Source of the DNA: an uncultured Sunxiuqinia sp.
Lineage (GTDB): Bacteria > Bacteroidota > Bacteroidia > Bacteroidales > Prolixibacteraceae
Length of the DNA: 64,000 nucleotides
Assembly: GCF_963678245.1 (NCBI RefSeq)
Contig: NZ_OY782767.1
Location: 248,001-312,000, forward strand
Direction: 5' to 3'
Made by a program: the position numbers and the translations under genes. The notes beneath the pieces were generated by a model. The model saw only the letters and a list, made by a program, of their open reading frames with translations. It did not search any database and was not told where the DNA came from. Below, one piece after another: positions 53,600 through 62,363 of this stretch (positions are counted from its first letter, which is position 1; each line of letters begins with the position of its first letter).

Positions 53600-53785
53600 A
53601 TGTCAAAAGATCAAAAAAAGATATTAACGGGCTTTCGGCTGTCTGAAGGAAATGTGAACTTCATTGAAGATACCAGCAAACGCTTGGGGTTGAATAAAAC
53701 ATCAGCTCTGGATATGCTGCTTACAGTTGTTCGAAAAGACAAGCGTCTGTTAACGGATTTAATAAAAAAGGCGCTGGAAGAGTGA
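53600..53785 (+). CDS. Small ribbon-helix-helix-like protein (61 residues)
   Basis: A 61-residue protein: a basic start, then GFRLSEGNVNFIEDTSKRLG (a beta strand followed by a helix) and LNKTSALDMLLTVVRKDKRL. The N-terminal strand plus two helices fit the CopG/Arc ribbon-helix-helix fold used by antitoxins and small repressors, but I recognise no named family. It lies 3 bp after the J-domain gene and is surely co-transcribed. It is the likely ligand of the palindrome at 53213-53243. Confidence 0.6.
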   Translation: MSKDQKKILTGFRLSEGNVNFIEDTSKRLGLNKTSALDMLLTVVRKDKRLLTDLIKKALEE

Positions 53786-53841
53786 CTGTGATGATGCGTT
53801 AATTGGTTTTGGTTGAATTTATTTATATTTTCATTTTTTGT

Positions 53842-54156
53842 ATGTATGAAGTAAAAGTAGATATGGTTGAAGGGGATAGAGGCGAAGGCGGATCTATAAA
53901 CTTTTCCGGTGATTTTATATTTGAAAATATTCGGCGAATCAAAGAGCAGGTTGATGCAGCTTTATCCGAATGGAATCACAACAAATTAAGCATTCGTATT
54001 TCTGGTGTAACTTCATTTGATTTGAGTTTCTTGCAATTACTGGAGGGCATTACTGCTGATCTCGAAAATCGGGAGATTGAGCTAAGTGTAGAGTGGAACA
54101 TGGATGATGAAGCTCGCTTGTTGTTAGAGCATACTGGTTTTGAGAAATATACCTAA
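53842..54156 (+). CDS. STAS-domain protein of the chemosensory operon
   Basis: About 104 residues from the ATG at 53842; an upstream start at 53803 adds a hydrophobic stretch that does not fit the family. It has the STAS (anti-sigma-factor antagonist) pattern: GGSINFSGDFIFENIRRIKE, then LSIRISGVTSFDLSFLQLLE and a C-terminal helix. STAS proteins act in phospho-switches or as small scaffolds. It lies 1 bp before the cheY gene and appears to be the first gene of the chemosensory operon; its role there is not known. Confidence 0.75.
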   Translation: MYEVKVDMVEGDRGEGGSINFSGDFIFENIRRIKEQVDAALSEWNHNKLSIRISGVTSFDLSFLQLLEGITADLENREIELSVEWNMDDEARLLLEHTGFEKYT

Positions 54157-54157
54157 T

Positions 54158-54534
54158 ATGGAAGAAAAACGTAGAAAAGTAATTGTACTTGCAGAGGACT
54201 CAAAAGTATTCGAGAGGCGGTTGCTTTTGGGTTGAAGGAGCATGGTTTTGAGGTATACGATGCCGAAGATGGCAAACTAGCTTTGGCTATATTTGATGGG
54301 CGTAAAGTTGATTTGTTATTGACCGATTATCACATGCCTAATATGAATGGACTGGAACTGATTAAAAGTGTTCGCTCAGATGAATGTTACCAGTATGTCC
54401 CTATTTTAGTGCTTACTACCGAAAATCGAAAAGATCTTATTCTTGAAACGAAGAGAGCCGGAGCCACCGGTTGGGTTGTAAAACCCTTTAAAGTAGATAG
54501 ATTACTCCAAACAATTCATCGAATTATGCGCTGA
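54158..54534 (+). pseudogene. cheY: CheY-like receiver gene with a one-base deletion
   Basis: The ATG at 54158 gives MEEKRRKVIVLAEDSKV, the start of a receiver domain, but the frame then meets a stop near 54234. Adding one A near 54208 restores VIREAVAFGLKEHGFEVYDA and runs to the stop at 54534, giving about 125 residues. All receiver residues are in the joined frame: the acidic pair AED, the phospho-accepting Asp in LLLTDYHMP, the Thr in LVLTTENR and the Lys in WVVKPFK. So a single-base deletion, real or a sequence error, separates it from a normal CheY. The stop overlaps the cheA start by one base. Confidence 0.85.
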
Positions 54535-56603
54535 TGGAAAAATTTCAGAAACGCTTCGTTGACGAAGCTAACGAATATTTTGAAAGCCTGGAGTCCGCTT
54601 TGCTTTATCTCGAAAACGACTTCTCTGACACCCAGCGAATTGATGAGGTCTTTCGCATTATGCATTCTTTGAAAGGAAGTGGGGCAATGTTTGGTTTTGA
54701 TTTGCTGAGCGAAGTTACCCATGATTTGGAATCTCTTTATGAGCAGGTTCGTTCTCGGAAAATTCAACTCAATGCAAAGATTATTAGTTTCACGCTTGGA
54801 GCTGTCGATCAGCTAAAAAAGCTATTAGTGCCTAGTGCAGGTGACGAGGAGAGGCAATTGGCTGTGGAGTTGAAACGTGATGTCGCATCGCTGTTGGAAA
54901 GTCCATCATCATCTACATCATCACTTTCTACTAAAAATGCAAAAGTAGAAAATGACGAACAGGAGACTGAAAATGCCAGAAGCTTTTTTGTGTTTTTCCA
55001 GCCAAACGAGTCAATTCTTGAAAATGGGACAAACCCTCTTTACCTGATTGATGAATTGGCCACGCTCGGAGAGAGTAAAATTGAAGTTTCTTTTGACTCG
55101 CTTCCTGATTTTAAAGAATTTGATCCTCAAAAGTGTTTTGCAAGCTGGAAAGTTGTACTCTATACACAAGAAGATTTGGACACCATTCAGGATGTGTTTT
55201 TGTTTGTGCAGGATGATTCTCGTATTGAAATAATTGAATTGCAACATGGTAATGTTTTAGAGAATCAGGAAAAACTTGCCAGGTGTTTCTTCATGCCTGT
55301 CGACGAGATTGAAAGCTTAATTGGCGAGGATATTGACCAGAAGGAAAACCTAGTGCCAATTGAAAATGAGATAATGGTTTCTGAATCTGTCAAGGAGAGA
55401 GCAATGGAAGAGCCGGCTCCAAAAGCAAACGAGGAGAAACGAAACCAGTTGGTTTCCGGTGTTCGATTGGATACCATTCGTGTGAGTTCTGCCAAGATTG
55501 ATGAGTATATGAATTTAGTCAGTGAGCTGATTACTGCTCAATCACATTTGGACTTGATCGCTGAAACCCAAAAAGACTTTGAGCCCATTTCGGAGCATTT
55601 TGCCAAATTAATTCGTCAACTTCGTGATAATGCATTTAATATGAGTCTCATTCCATTAACTAATATGGCTACGCGGTTCAGGCGCTTGGTGCGTGATTTA
55701 TCGGCCGATTTAAATAAAAAAGTAAACTTGGTTACCGAAGGACTGGAAACAGAGGTGGATAAGACAATTATCGAACAGCTCGGCGAACCTCTGTTACATA
55801 TTATACGGAACTCAATAGATCATGGAATTGAGCCGATTGAACAACGCCTAGAGAATGGAAAGGAAGAAGAAGGAACAATTTTAATTAAAGCTAGCGTTGT
55901 TGGAACGTTTGTAGAGATTGAAATTGCTGATGATGGCGCTGGGATTGATTTGTCACGTATCAAGGAGAAAGCTATTAAAAAAGGATTTTTTAATGAAGGC
56001 GATTCTATTTCCGATTCAGAGCTTATTTCGGTAATTTTCAAACCGGGATTTTCGACATCAGAGATTCTATCTGATATTTCGGGGCGCGGAGTAGGAATGG
56101 ACATTGTTCGTAAACGCATTGCTGACTTGAGAGGAGATGTTGAAGTAGACACAATGATCGGAGAAGGAACAAAATTCACCATCCGTTTACCGCTTTCTAT
56201 TTCAATTATTGATGGTTTATTGACTCAGGTAAACGACGATTTGTATATTATTCCGACGGGAAATATTGAAAAAATATATGCACTGAATACCGACCAGAAG
56301 AAAAATGCACTCCGACAGGTGGTTGTTTTTGAGGATCAGGAAATTCCATACCTAGATCTGCCAATGGAGTTTAGTGCAGCTCCGAAAGAGCAAAAGCAGC
56401 AATACATGGTTGTAGTTCGATATAATAATAACCTATTTGGTTTAGTTGTGAATGATGTATTCCGAGAGCATCAGGCTGTTGTGAAACCCCTGGATCAAAT
56501 GATTGGTCATCATGAACTTTTTCTAGGCGCAAGTATAATGGGAGATGGACGGGTTACACTCGTTATTGATATAAATAAAACGATTCAAAAATTCTCAGCG
56601 TAA
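54534..56603 (+). CDS. cheA: Chemotaxis histidine kinase CheA
   Basis: A 689-residue CheA. The HPt domain has the phospho-accepting His44 in IMHSLKGSGAMFGF. A middle region (about 110-270) holds an acidic linker and a P2-like ferredoxin fold (FFVFFQPNESILENG to SWKVVLYTQED). The dimerisation domain follows from about residue 325. The ATPase domain has LLHIIRNSIDHGIEP, ADDGAGIDL and SGRGVGMDIV. The C-terminal CheW-like domain contains GLLTQVNDDLYIIPTG. All catalytic motifs are present. It receives signals from the MCP and phosphorylates CheY and CheB. It overlaps the genes on both sides by one base. Confidence 0.95.
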   Translation: MEKFQKRFVDEANEYFESLESALLYLENDFSDTQRIDEVFRIMHSLKGSGAMFGFDLLSEVTHDLESLYEQVRSRKIQLNAKIISFTLGAVDQLKKLLVPSAGDEERQLAVELKRDVASLLESPSSSTSSLSTKNAKVENDEQETENARSFFVFFQPNESILENGTNPLYLIDELATLGESKIEVSFDSLPDFKEFDPQKCFASWKVVLYTQEDLDTIQDVFLFVQDDSRIEIIELQHGNVLENQEKLARCFFMPVDEIESLIGEDIDQKENLVPIENEIMVSESVKERAMEEPAPKANEEKRNQLVSGVRLDTIRVSSAKIDEYMNLVSELITAQSHLDLIAETQKDFEPISEHFAKLIRQLRDNAFNMSLIPLTNMATRFRRLVRDLSADLNKKVNLVTEGLETEVDKTIIEQLGEPLLHIIRNSIDHGIEPIEQRLENGKEEEGTILIKASVVGTFVEIEIADDGAGIDLSRIKEKAIKKGFFNEGDSISDSELISVIFKPGFSTSEILSDISGRGVGMDIVRKRIADLRGDVEVDTMIGEGTKFTIRLPLSISIIDGLLTQVNDDLYIIPTGNIEKIYALNTDQKKNALRQVVVFEDQEIPYLDLPMEFSAAPKEQKQQYMVVVRYNNNLFGLVVNDVFREHQAVVKPLDQMIGHHELFLGASIMGDGRVTLVIDINKTIQKFSA

Positions 56604-57088
56604 TGGAAAATGAAATAATATCAGGACTTGATTCATACCTGAGTTTCCGGTTAGGGAATGAAAAGTTTGTTGTTAATATTGGTTATGTTAAACAAATACT
56701 CGAAATGACAACTATTACAAAGGTGCCTCATACGCCGGATTATTATAAAGGTGTAATCAACCTGTTTGGAGATGTATTACCGGTAATCGATGGCAGAGTA
56801 AAATTTAATTTAGAGGAAAAAGCATACGATAAAAGTACTTGTATTATCGTTTTAATGATTTCAAGTCAAGATTTGACTGCGAAATTTGGGCTTATTGTTG
56901 ACGAAGTTAATGCTGTTGTGCAAATAGCAGACGAACAGATAAAGGAGCCTCCTGAAATTGGAGGCAAATATAAAAATGAGTTGATTCACTCTATTGCCAA
57001 TGTAGATAGCGAATTTGTCATAGTACTCAATGTGGAGGTGATTTTTTCCACTGACGAGATAACACTAGTTAATCCTAATCAACCTTAA
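56603..57088 (+). CDS. cheW: Chemotaxis coupling protein CheW
   Basis: A 161-residue CheW, the normal length. It has YLSFRLGNEKFVVNIGYVKQ, ILEMTTITKVPHTPDYYKGV, INLFGDVLPVIDGRVKF and FGLIVDEVNAVVQIADEQIK. It couples the chemoreceptor to CheA. Its start overlaps the cheA stop, and it lies 11 bp before the receptor gene. Confidence 0.95.
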   Translation: MENEIISGLDSYLSFRLGNEKFVVNIGYVKQILEMTTITKVPHTPDYYKGVINLFGDVLPVIDGRVKFNLEEKAYDKSTCIIVLMISSQDLTAKFGLIVDEVNAVVQIADEQIKEPPEIGGKYKNELIHSIANVDSEFVIVLNVEVIFSTDEITLVNPNQP

Positions 57089-57099
57089 ACTATAATTCT

Positions 57100-59112
57100 A
57101 TGCGCTTTATTGATTTAAAAATAAGAACAAAGTTGTATTGGGCTTTTGGCGTGCTGTTTTTTGTTGGGCTTTTGCTCAGTGTGAACAGCTTTTATACGAT
57201 GTGGAGTTTCGAGAATGATGTAGCTGCATTAACCGAAGAATTGATTCCCGAACTACAATTGGCTACCAGCATTAGTACGGAAACACAGCAGGTTGCTTTT
57301 CATATGGAAAGCTATTTGTTGACGGGAATGTCAGAGAATTACAGAAAAGCAAAAGCAGAACTTGAGCATCTTAAGCAGACTCTTGTTGGAGGAGAACAAC
57401 TGTTGGGCCAATCAAAGCACCTTGTGCGACTCGAAGAAAAACTCAGTGCTGCTCGCATGTTAATTCCCAAATATGAGCAGACGATGCTGATGGCTTTTAA
57501 AAACAACCAGGATATCATCATCTTGATTTCAAGAATGGAAAAGAATCATGATCAAATGAATAAGCTGGGACAGGAATATTTAGAATGGCAGAACGAGTTG
57601 TTGAATGCGGAGATTAGGCGGAATGCAGTTAGTAGTTCTCGACGGGAAAAATTGAAAAGAATAAGTGACGGAATGCTGGGGTTTACGTTGGTTCATGAAG
57701 ATATCTCCAACGCAAGCAATTCATTGGATGGGGTTTCTTTTCAGAAGATGGTGGAAAGGTTTGAGAACTTATTCGTTGAACTTGAAGCCCTGAGAAACAT
57801 GGCACAGCAAGCAAAGGAGAAACAATTAGTTGATGAAATTGAGAAAGAATTGATCGCCTATCGGACTTCATTAAATTCATTGCAAGAGAAAATTGATCTC
57901 CTCCAAAAATATTCAAACGAACATCAGCAGCTTTCAAAGGAATTGGTTGATAATTCAGAGCGTTTGAGAGAAGCAGGTGTTGAAGACTCAATACAAACTT
58001 CGGAGAAATTGTCGGGAACGATAGCTAAGTCTATGACATTCAATTTCATAGTGCTTCTTGTTGCAGTTGTCGGCGCAATTCTGTTGGCGATTTTTATGGC
58101 TCGGTTGATTTCAAAGCCAATTTATAGAGGAATTGACTTTGCAAAGCAAATGGCAAACGGTGATTTTACCAATGATCTGGACGTGAATCAGTCAGATGAA
58201 ATTGGTGAGTTGCTGGAAAACCTAAAGATAATGGGATCGCAAATTAGGGATATTATTACAGGTGTTACCATGGCTGCGGATAATATGGCATCAGCAAGTA
58301 TGGAGTTGAGCTCTACCTCGCAGCATGTGTCACAAGGATCGTCTGAACAAGCTTCTTCGGCTGAAGAGATTTCTTCTTCGGTACAAGAAATGGCAGCTAA
58401 TATTCAGCAAAACACCCAAAATGCGAAAGATACTGCAGCTATCTCATCTACAGTAGAATCACATATTGTGGATAGTAAAGAAAAGGTAGATAAAACGGTG
58501 TTGGCGATTCAGGAGATAGCAGATAAAATATCTATCATTGGAGATATTGCTTTCCAAACAAATATTTTGGCCTTAAATGCATCTGTTGAAGCAGCCAGGG
58601 CAGGAGAGCATGGGCGTGGCTTTGGAGTTGTTGCTGCTGAAGTTGGGAAATTAGCTGAGCGCAGTAAAATAGCTGCTCAGGAAATTAATGTTCTTACAAA
58701 ATCAGGGGTCGTTTATGCGGGAGAAGTTGGACAACTTATGGAGCATATTGTTCCTGAAGTTAATAAAACGTCAAAACTGATTCAGGAAATTGCAGTTGCC
58801 AGTGTTCAGCAAAGTGGAGGTGCTGATCAAATTAATTCGGCCATTCAACAGTTGAACCAGGTAACTCAGCAAAATGCAGCTGCGTCGGAGCAGTTAGCGA
58901 CCAATGCAGTAGAAATGTCGAGTCAGGCTGAAAATCTTCAGGAAATAGTATCTTTTTTCAAAGTTGTGATTGACGAGAATGACAGAAAAAAGAAAAAAAA
59001 GCATACAAATACTCCGGAATTGAGAGCCGCAGATGAAAAGCATAAAAAAGAAACCAAAGGGTTTCTCTTGGATTTAGGTGATGAAGAAGATGATGAGTTT
59101 GAAAGATTTTAG
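57100..59112 (+). CDS. Methyl-accepting chemotaxis protein
   Basis: A 670-residue receptor. The first membrane span is at about residues 13-32, a helical periplasmic sensor (4-helix-bundle type) at about 33-310, and the second span at about 318-338 (FIVLLVAVVGAILLAIFMA). HAMP follows from about 340, and the signalling domain has the hairpin tip DIAFQTNILALNASVEAARA then GEHGRGFGVVAAEVGKLAER. The C-terminus is a charged linker ending in EFERF, which fits the xZxxZ (Z aromatic) pentapeptide pattern that tethers CheR or CheB. The ligand is unknown. It is the only receptor in the window, which suggests a self-contained system. Confidence 0.95.
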   Translation: MRFIDLKIRTKLYWAFGVLFFVGLLLSVNSFYTMWSFENDVAALTEELIPELQLATSISTETQQVAFHMESYLLTGMSENYRKAKAELEHLKQTLVGGEQLLGQSKHLVRLEEKLSAARMLIPKYEQTMLMAFKNNQDIIILISRMEKNHDQMNKLGQEYLEWQNELLNAEIRRNAVSSSRREKLKRISDGMLGFTLVHEDISNASNSLDGVSFQKMVERFENLFVELEALRNMAQQAKEKQLVDEIEKELIAYRTSLNSLQEKIDLLQKYSNEHQQLSKELVDNSERLREAGVEDSIQTSEKLSGTIAKSMTFNFIVLLVAVVGAILLAIFMARLISKPIYRGIDFAKQMANGDFTNDLDVNQSDEIGELLENLKIMGSQIRDIITGVTMAADNMASASMELSSTSQHVSQGSSEQASSAEEISSSVQEMAANIQQNTQNAKDTAAISSTVESHIVDSKEKVDKTVLAIQEIADKISIIGDIAFQTNILALNASVEAARAGEHGRGFGVVAAEVGKLAERSKIAAQEINVLTKSGVVYAGEVGQLMEHIVPEVNKTSKLIQEIAVASVQQSGGADQINSAIQQLNQVTQQNAAASEQLATNAVEMSSQAENLQEIVSFFKVVIDENDRKKKKKHTNTPELRAADEKHKKETKGFLLDLGDEEDDEFERF

Positions 59113-59117
59113 AATGA

Positions 59118-59969
59118 ATGAGTGTTAAATTTGCCGAAATATCAGAACAGGATTTCTTTATCCTAAGTAAAATGCTTACTGAAAAGTATGGTATAAAACT
59201 TCCGATGGAGAAGCGGATTATGTTTCAGGCCCGACTTCAAGCCCGACTCAGATGGTTGGGATATGCCAGTTTCTCCGATTATCGTGATTTTGTTCTTAAT
59301 CCGAAACACACTAGGCAGGAGTTGGGTGAGATGATCGATCTGGTTTCAACCAATAAAACAGAGTTTTTTAGAGAAAATGAACATTTTGAATTGCTAAAGA
59401 AAGATATTTTACCTCAACTGATGTCGATGATTAACTTGGAAGAGCCATTTCTAAATTGTTGGAGTGCTGGATGTTCAAAGGGACATGAGGCTTTTACACT
59501 GGCGATGATTCTTGATGATTTTGAAAAAAAATATTTGCCGGGACTTGATTTTCATATTCTTGGCACCGATGTTTCACGACAAATAATACAATATGCTCAA
59601 AAAGGCATCTATCCTTTTTCCGAGTCAGAACCGATTCCTGTGGAATTTCGGAAAAGTTATCTTCTGAGAAGTAAGGATCAAACGATTCCAAAGATTAAGA
59701 TAGTAAATGCTCTTCGTTCGCGAGTTGACTTCTGTTATGGTAACTTGATGGATGATGAATATGAATTGAAGTCTCGGTTCCAGATTATCTTTTTACGAAA
59801 TACATTGATTTATTTTGAAACTGAGACGCAAACAGCGATTCTACGGAAGGTAATCAAACAGTTACAACCAGGAGGCTTTTTATTTATTGGTCATTCGGAG
59901 TCGCTAATTAACCGCGGCTTGACAATTGAATCGGTAGCTCCAAGTGTGTATCAAAAGACGATATTATGA
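59118..59969 (+). CDS. cheR: Chemoreceptor methyltransferase CheR
   Basis: A 283-residue SAM-dependent methyltransferase. The N-terminal domain starts FFILSKMLTEKYGIKLPMEK, and the KTEFFRENEHFELLKKDILP segment is typical of CheR. The SAM loop reads WSAGCSKGHEAFTLAM where the family usually has CSTGEEPYTLAM, and FLRNTLIYF replaces FCRNVLIYF. The rest (ILGTDVSRQIIQYAQKGIYP, LQPGGFLFIGHSESL) is normal. It methylates glutamates of the MCP. Its stop overlaps the next gene by 4 bp. Confidence 0.93.
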   Translation: MSVKFAEISEQDFFILSKMLTEKYGIKLPMEKRIMFQARLQARLRWLGYASFSDYRDFVLNPKHTRQELGEMIDLVSTNKTEFFRENEHFELLKKDILPQLMSMINLEEPFLNCWSAGCSKGHEAFTLAMILDDFEKKYLPGLDFHILGTDVSRQIIQYAQKGIYPFSESEPIPVEFRKSYLLRSKDQTIPKIKIVNALRSRVDFCYGNLMDDEYELKSRFQIIFLRNTLIYFETETQTAILRKVIKQLQPGGFLFIGHSESLINRGLTIESVAPSVYQKTIL

Positions 59970-60829
59970 CAGAACAAGCAAATGAAAAACTAGAGGAACA
60001 ATGTCGGGCTTTGCTGAATAGGGTCGATGAACTTTCTACTAAGCTGTATCGGGTCAATAAAAGACTACACGATGCAGAAGCACTAAAAGGACACTTTATA
60101 AGCAATATTGCCAATGAAATTGTCAATCCGTTTTCGAGTATTACAGCATTGGCCGAAAATATTCAGCATTTGAAAGAAACCCAGATGAATGATGCAAAGA
60201 ATATGGCATCAATGATATACTCCGAAGCTTTTCATCTCGATTTTCAATTAAAAAATATTTTTGCGGCAGCTGAAGTTGAAGCCGGTTTGGATAATTTAAA
60301 ACCGGTTTCGGTAAACATTGAGAACTTATTTCATAAGGCGATCCAGTTTTTTAAAAAGCAGTCTGATCAGAAGTACATTAAAATAGAACTAAGGATACAA
60401 GATCAGAATAATGAATTAACATCGTTTGTTACTGATGAGGCGAAGTTAGAGTTGATTGTGAAGAATCTTCTGCATAATGCAATCAAATACAGTTTTGACA
60501 GCGGGATGATTTTAATAGATGTGAAAAAACTGAAGAATGAACTTTTTTGTAAGATTTGCGATTCAGGAAAGGGGATCAATGGAGAAAAAAAGCAATTTAT
60601 TTTCGATCGTTTCAAACAGCTGGACGAACGCATAAATTCAATTAATACAGGACATGGCTTAGGGCTTTCAATTGTAAGCGCATATCTAAATTTGTTAGAC
60701 GGTAAAATTGAATTATCTGATAACGGACATCAAGGCACTTGCTTTGGATTTTCAATCAAAGAACTCGATAAGGATGATGATTGGGAAGAGTTGGACCAAT
60801 TTCTGATTGATCCCGAAGAAACCTTTTAA
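59966..60829 (+). CDS. Histidine-kinase-like ATPase with Asn in place of the phospho-His
   Basis: A 287-residue soluble protein: an N-terminal coiled coil (residues 1-40), a HisKA-like helix pair and a HATPase domain. The H-box reads FISNIANEIVNPFSSI where active kinases have ANMSHEIRTPL, so the phospho-accepting His is Asn50 (codon 60113-60115). The ATP site is intact: NLLHNAIKYS, DSGKGI and GHGLGLSIVSAYL. It therefore probably binds ATP but cannot autophosphorylate at the usual site. It lies between cheR and cheD, overlapping both, so it belongs to the chemosensory module. A scaffold, trans-kinase or phosphatase role is conceivable. Confidence 0.88.
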   Translation: MTEQANEKLEEQCRALLNRVDELSTKLYRVNKRLHDAEALKGHFISNIANEIVNPFSSITALAENIQHLKETQMNDAKNMASMIYSEAFHLDFQLKNIFAAAEVEAGLDNLKPVSVNIENLFHKAIQFFKKQSDQKYIKIELRIQDQNNELTSFVTDEAKLELIVKNLLHNAIKYSFDSGMILIDVKKLKNELFCKICDSGKGINGEKKQFIFDRFKQLDERINSINTGHGLGLSIVSAYLNLLDGKIELSDNGHQGTCFGFSIKELDKDDDWEELDQFLIDPEETF

Positions 60830-61296
60830 TGTTGGTAGATCTGAAAACATATTATTTGCATCAATCAAAGATGATTGTGTCGGAAGAACCTCTGAAGGTG
60901 AATACCGTTTTGGGATCGTGCGTTTCTGTCTGCATGTTTGACACAGATTTGAAAATTGGTGGAATGAATCATTTTATGCTACCGCTTTGGAATGGTGAAG
61001 GACTAGAGAGTCCGCGATTTGGCAATGTTGCGATACCCAAGTTAATAGAAGAGTTATTGAGATTAGGTGCAACAAAGGAGAACTTAATTGCGAAGGTATT
61101 TGGAGGAGCCATGGTGTTGGTTGAAGGAGATTCGCATTTTCGAACGGGGGAACGAAATTTATCGGTTGCTCTCCGTTTACTGAATGAATACAATATACCA
61201 ATAGTAGCATCGAGCACTGGAGGAATTAGAGGAAGAAAAATACTTTTTGACACGTCGACAGGAAAGGTGCTACAGAAGTACCTAAACAAGCGATAG
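60829..61296 (+). CDS. cheD: Chemoreceptor glutamine deamidase CheD
   Basis: A 155-residue CheD. The catalytic Cys is in LGSCVSVCMFD and the His in GGMNHFMLP. AKVFGGAMVLV and GRKILFDTSTGKVLQKYL are the other family signatures. It deamidates Gln residues of the receptor and can bind CheY-P phosphatases. Its start overlaps the stop of the preceding gene. Confidence 0.95.
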   Translation: MLVDLKTYYLHQSKMIVSEEPLKVNTVLGSCVSVCMFDTDLKIGGMNHFMLPLWNGEGLESPRFGNVAIPKLIEELLRLGATKENLIAKVFGGAMVLVEGDSHFRTGERNLSVALRLLNEYNIPIVASSTGGIRGRKILFDTSTGKVLQKYLNKR

Positions 61297-61304
61297 GAAC
61301 GATA

Positions 61305-62357
61305 ATGACTGAAACAAAGATAAAAATTTTGATAATAGAGGACTCTGTCATGGTGCAGAGAGTCCTTCAGGACATTTTGAAGAAAAATGCGCGTTTTGAG
61401 ATTATCGGAATAGCCTCTGATCCGTATATTGCCGCGAAAAAAATTGCAACCGAAGTTCCTGATGTGATAACCCTGGATATTGAAATGCCTAGGATGAATG
61501 GTCTCACATTTCTTAAAAAGTTAATGAGGCAACACCCTATACCAGTGGTTGTTATTTCATCGCTAACAGAAGATCGATCTGATGTAGCTATCAAGGCGCT
61601 GGAGCTTGGTGCATCCGAAGTAATCAACAAGCCCCGATTAACCAGTAAAAAGGAAGTTGAAGAATATCAGATCAGAATAGGAGATGCGGTAATCGCTGCC
61701 GCAAAGCAAAAGAGCGGATATATGTCGATTTTTCCCAACGGAAATCTGAATGAAGTTGTGTCGACTAGTAAGCGATCTGTTTCGACGAAAAGTCAACGAC
61801 ATAAAATTATTGCTATTGGCGCTTCTACAGGGGGAGTCGAGTTAATTTCAGATATTATTAAACATCTTCGAAACGATTTGCCACCGATTGTTATTGTTCA
61901 GCACATGCCTGGTGAGTTTACGAGAGCCTTCGCAAAGCGGTTAAATCAGGACTCTGGTCTAACTGTGAAGGAGGCGGAACAAAATGATATTTTGAAAGTT
62001 GGTCATGTATACATTGCAAATGGAGATTTTCATTTAGTTGTGAAAGAGCGGGCTAATGATTATGTTTGTGACCTTGTTAATGGAGAGCTAGTTAACCGAC
62101 ACAGACCATCTGTCGATGTACTGTTCGAATCACTGACTCGCATAAGAGGTAGATTCATGGGGGTGCTCTTAACCGGAATGGGGAAGGATGGAGCAAGGGG
62201 TTTACTTGAACTTAAAGAGAAAGGAGCGGTTTGCATTGCTCAAAACGAAGAATCATCTGTCGTTTTTGGGATGCCCAAAGAAGCAATACAGCTTGGTGCA
62301 GCCGAATTTGTGGGGGACCCGTTACAGATAATAAACTGGATCAATAATTTTGCCTAA
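61305..62357 (+). CDS. cheB: Chemotaxis response regulator methylesterase CheB
   Basis: A 350-residue CheB. The N-terminal receiver has IIEDSVMVQRVLQDIL, the phospho-Asp in VITLDIEMPRMNG, and NKPRLTSKKE. The linker (about 140-160) leads to the methylesterase, whose triad segments are IGASTGGVELI (Ser), IVQHMPGEFTRAFAKRL (His) and TGMGKDGARGLLEL (Asp). It removes methyl groups from the receptor when phosphorylated by CheA. It is 8 bp after cheD. Confidence 0.96.
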   Translation: MTETKIKILIIEDSVMVQRVLQDILKKNARFEIIGIASDPYIAAKKIATEVPDVITLDIEMPRMNGLTFLKKLMRQHPIPVVVISSLTEDRSDVAIKALELGASEVINKPRLTSKKEVEEYQIRIGDAVIAAAKQKSGYMSIFPNGNLNEVVSTSKRSVSTKSQRHKIIAIGASTGGVELISDIIKHLRNDLPPIVIVQHMPGEFTRAFAKRLNQDSGLTVKEAEQNDILKVGHVYIANGDFHLVVKERANDYVCDLVNGELVNRHRPSVDVLFESLTRIRGRFMGVLLTGMGKDGARGLLELKEKGAVCIAQNEESSVVFGMPKEAIQLGAAEFVGDPLQIINWINNFA

Positions 62358-62363
62358 CTAGAA

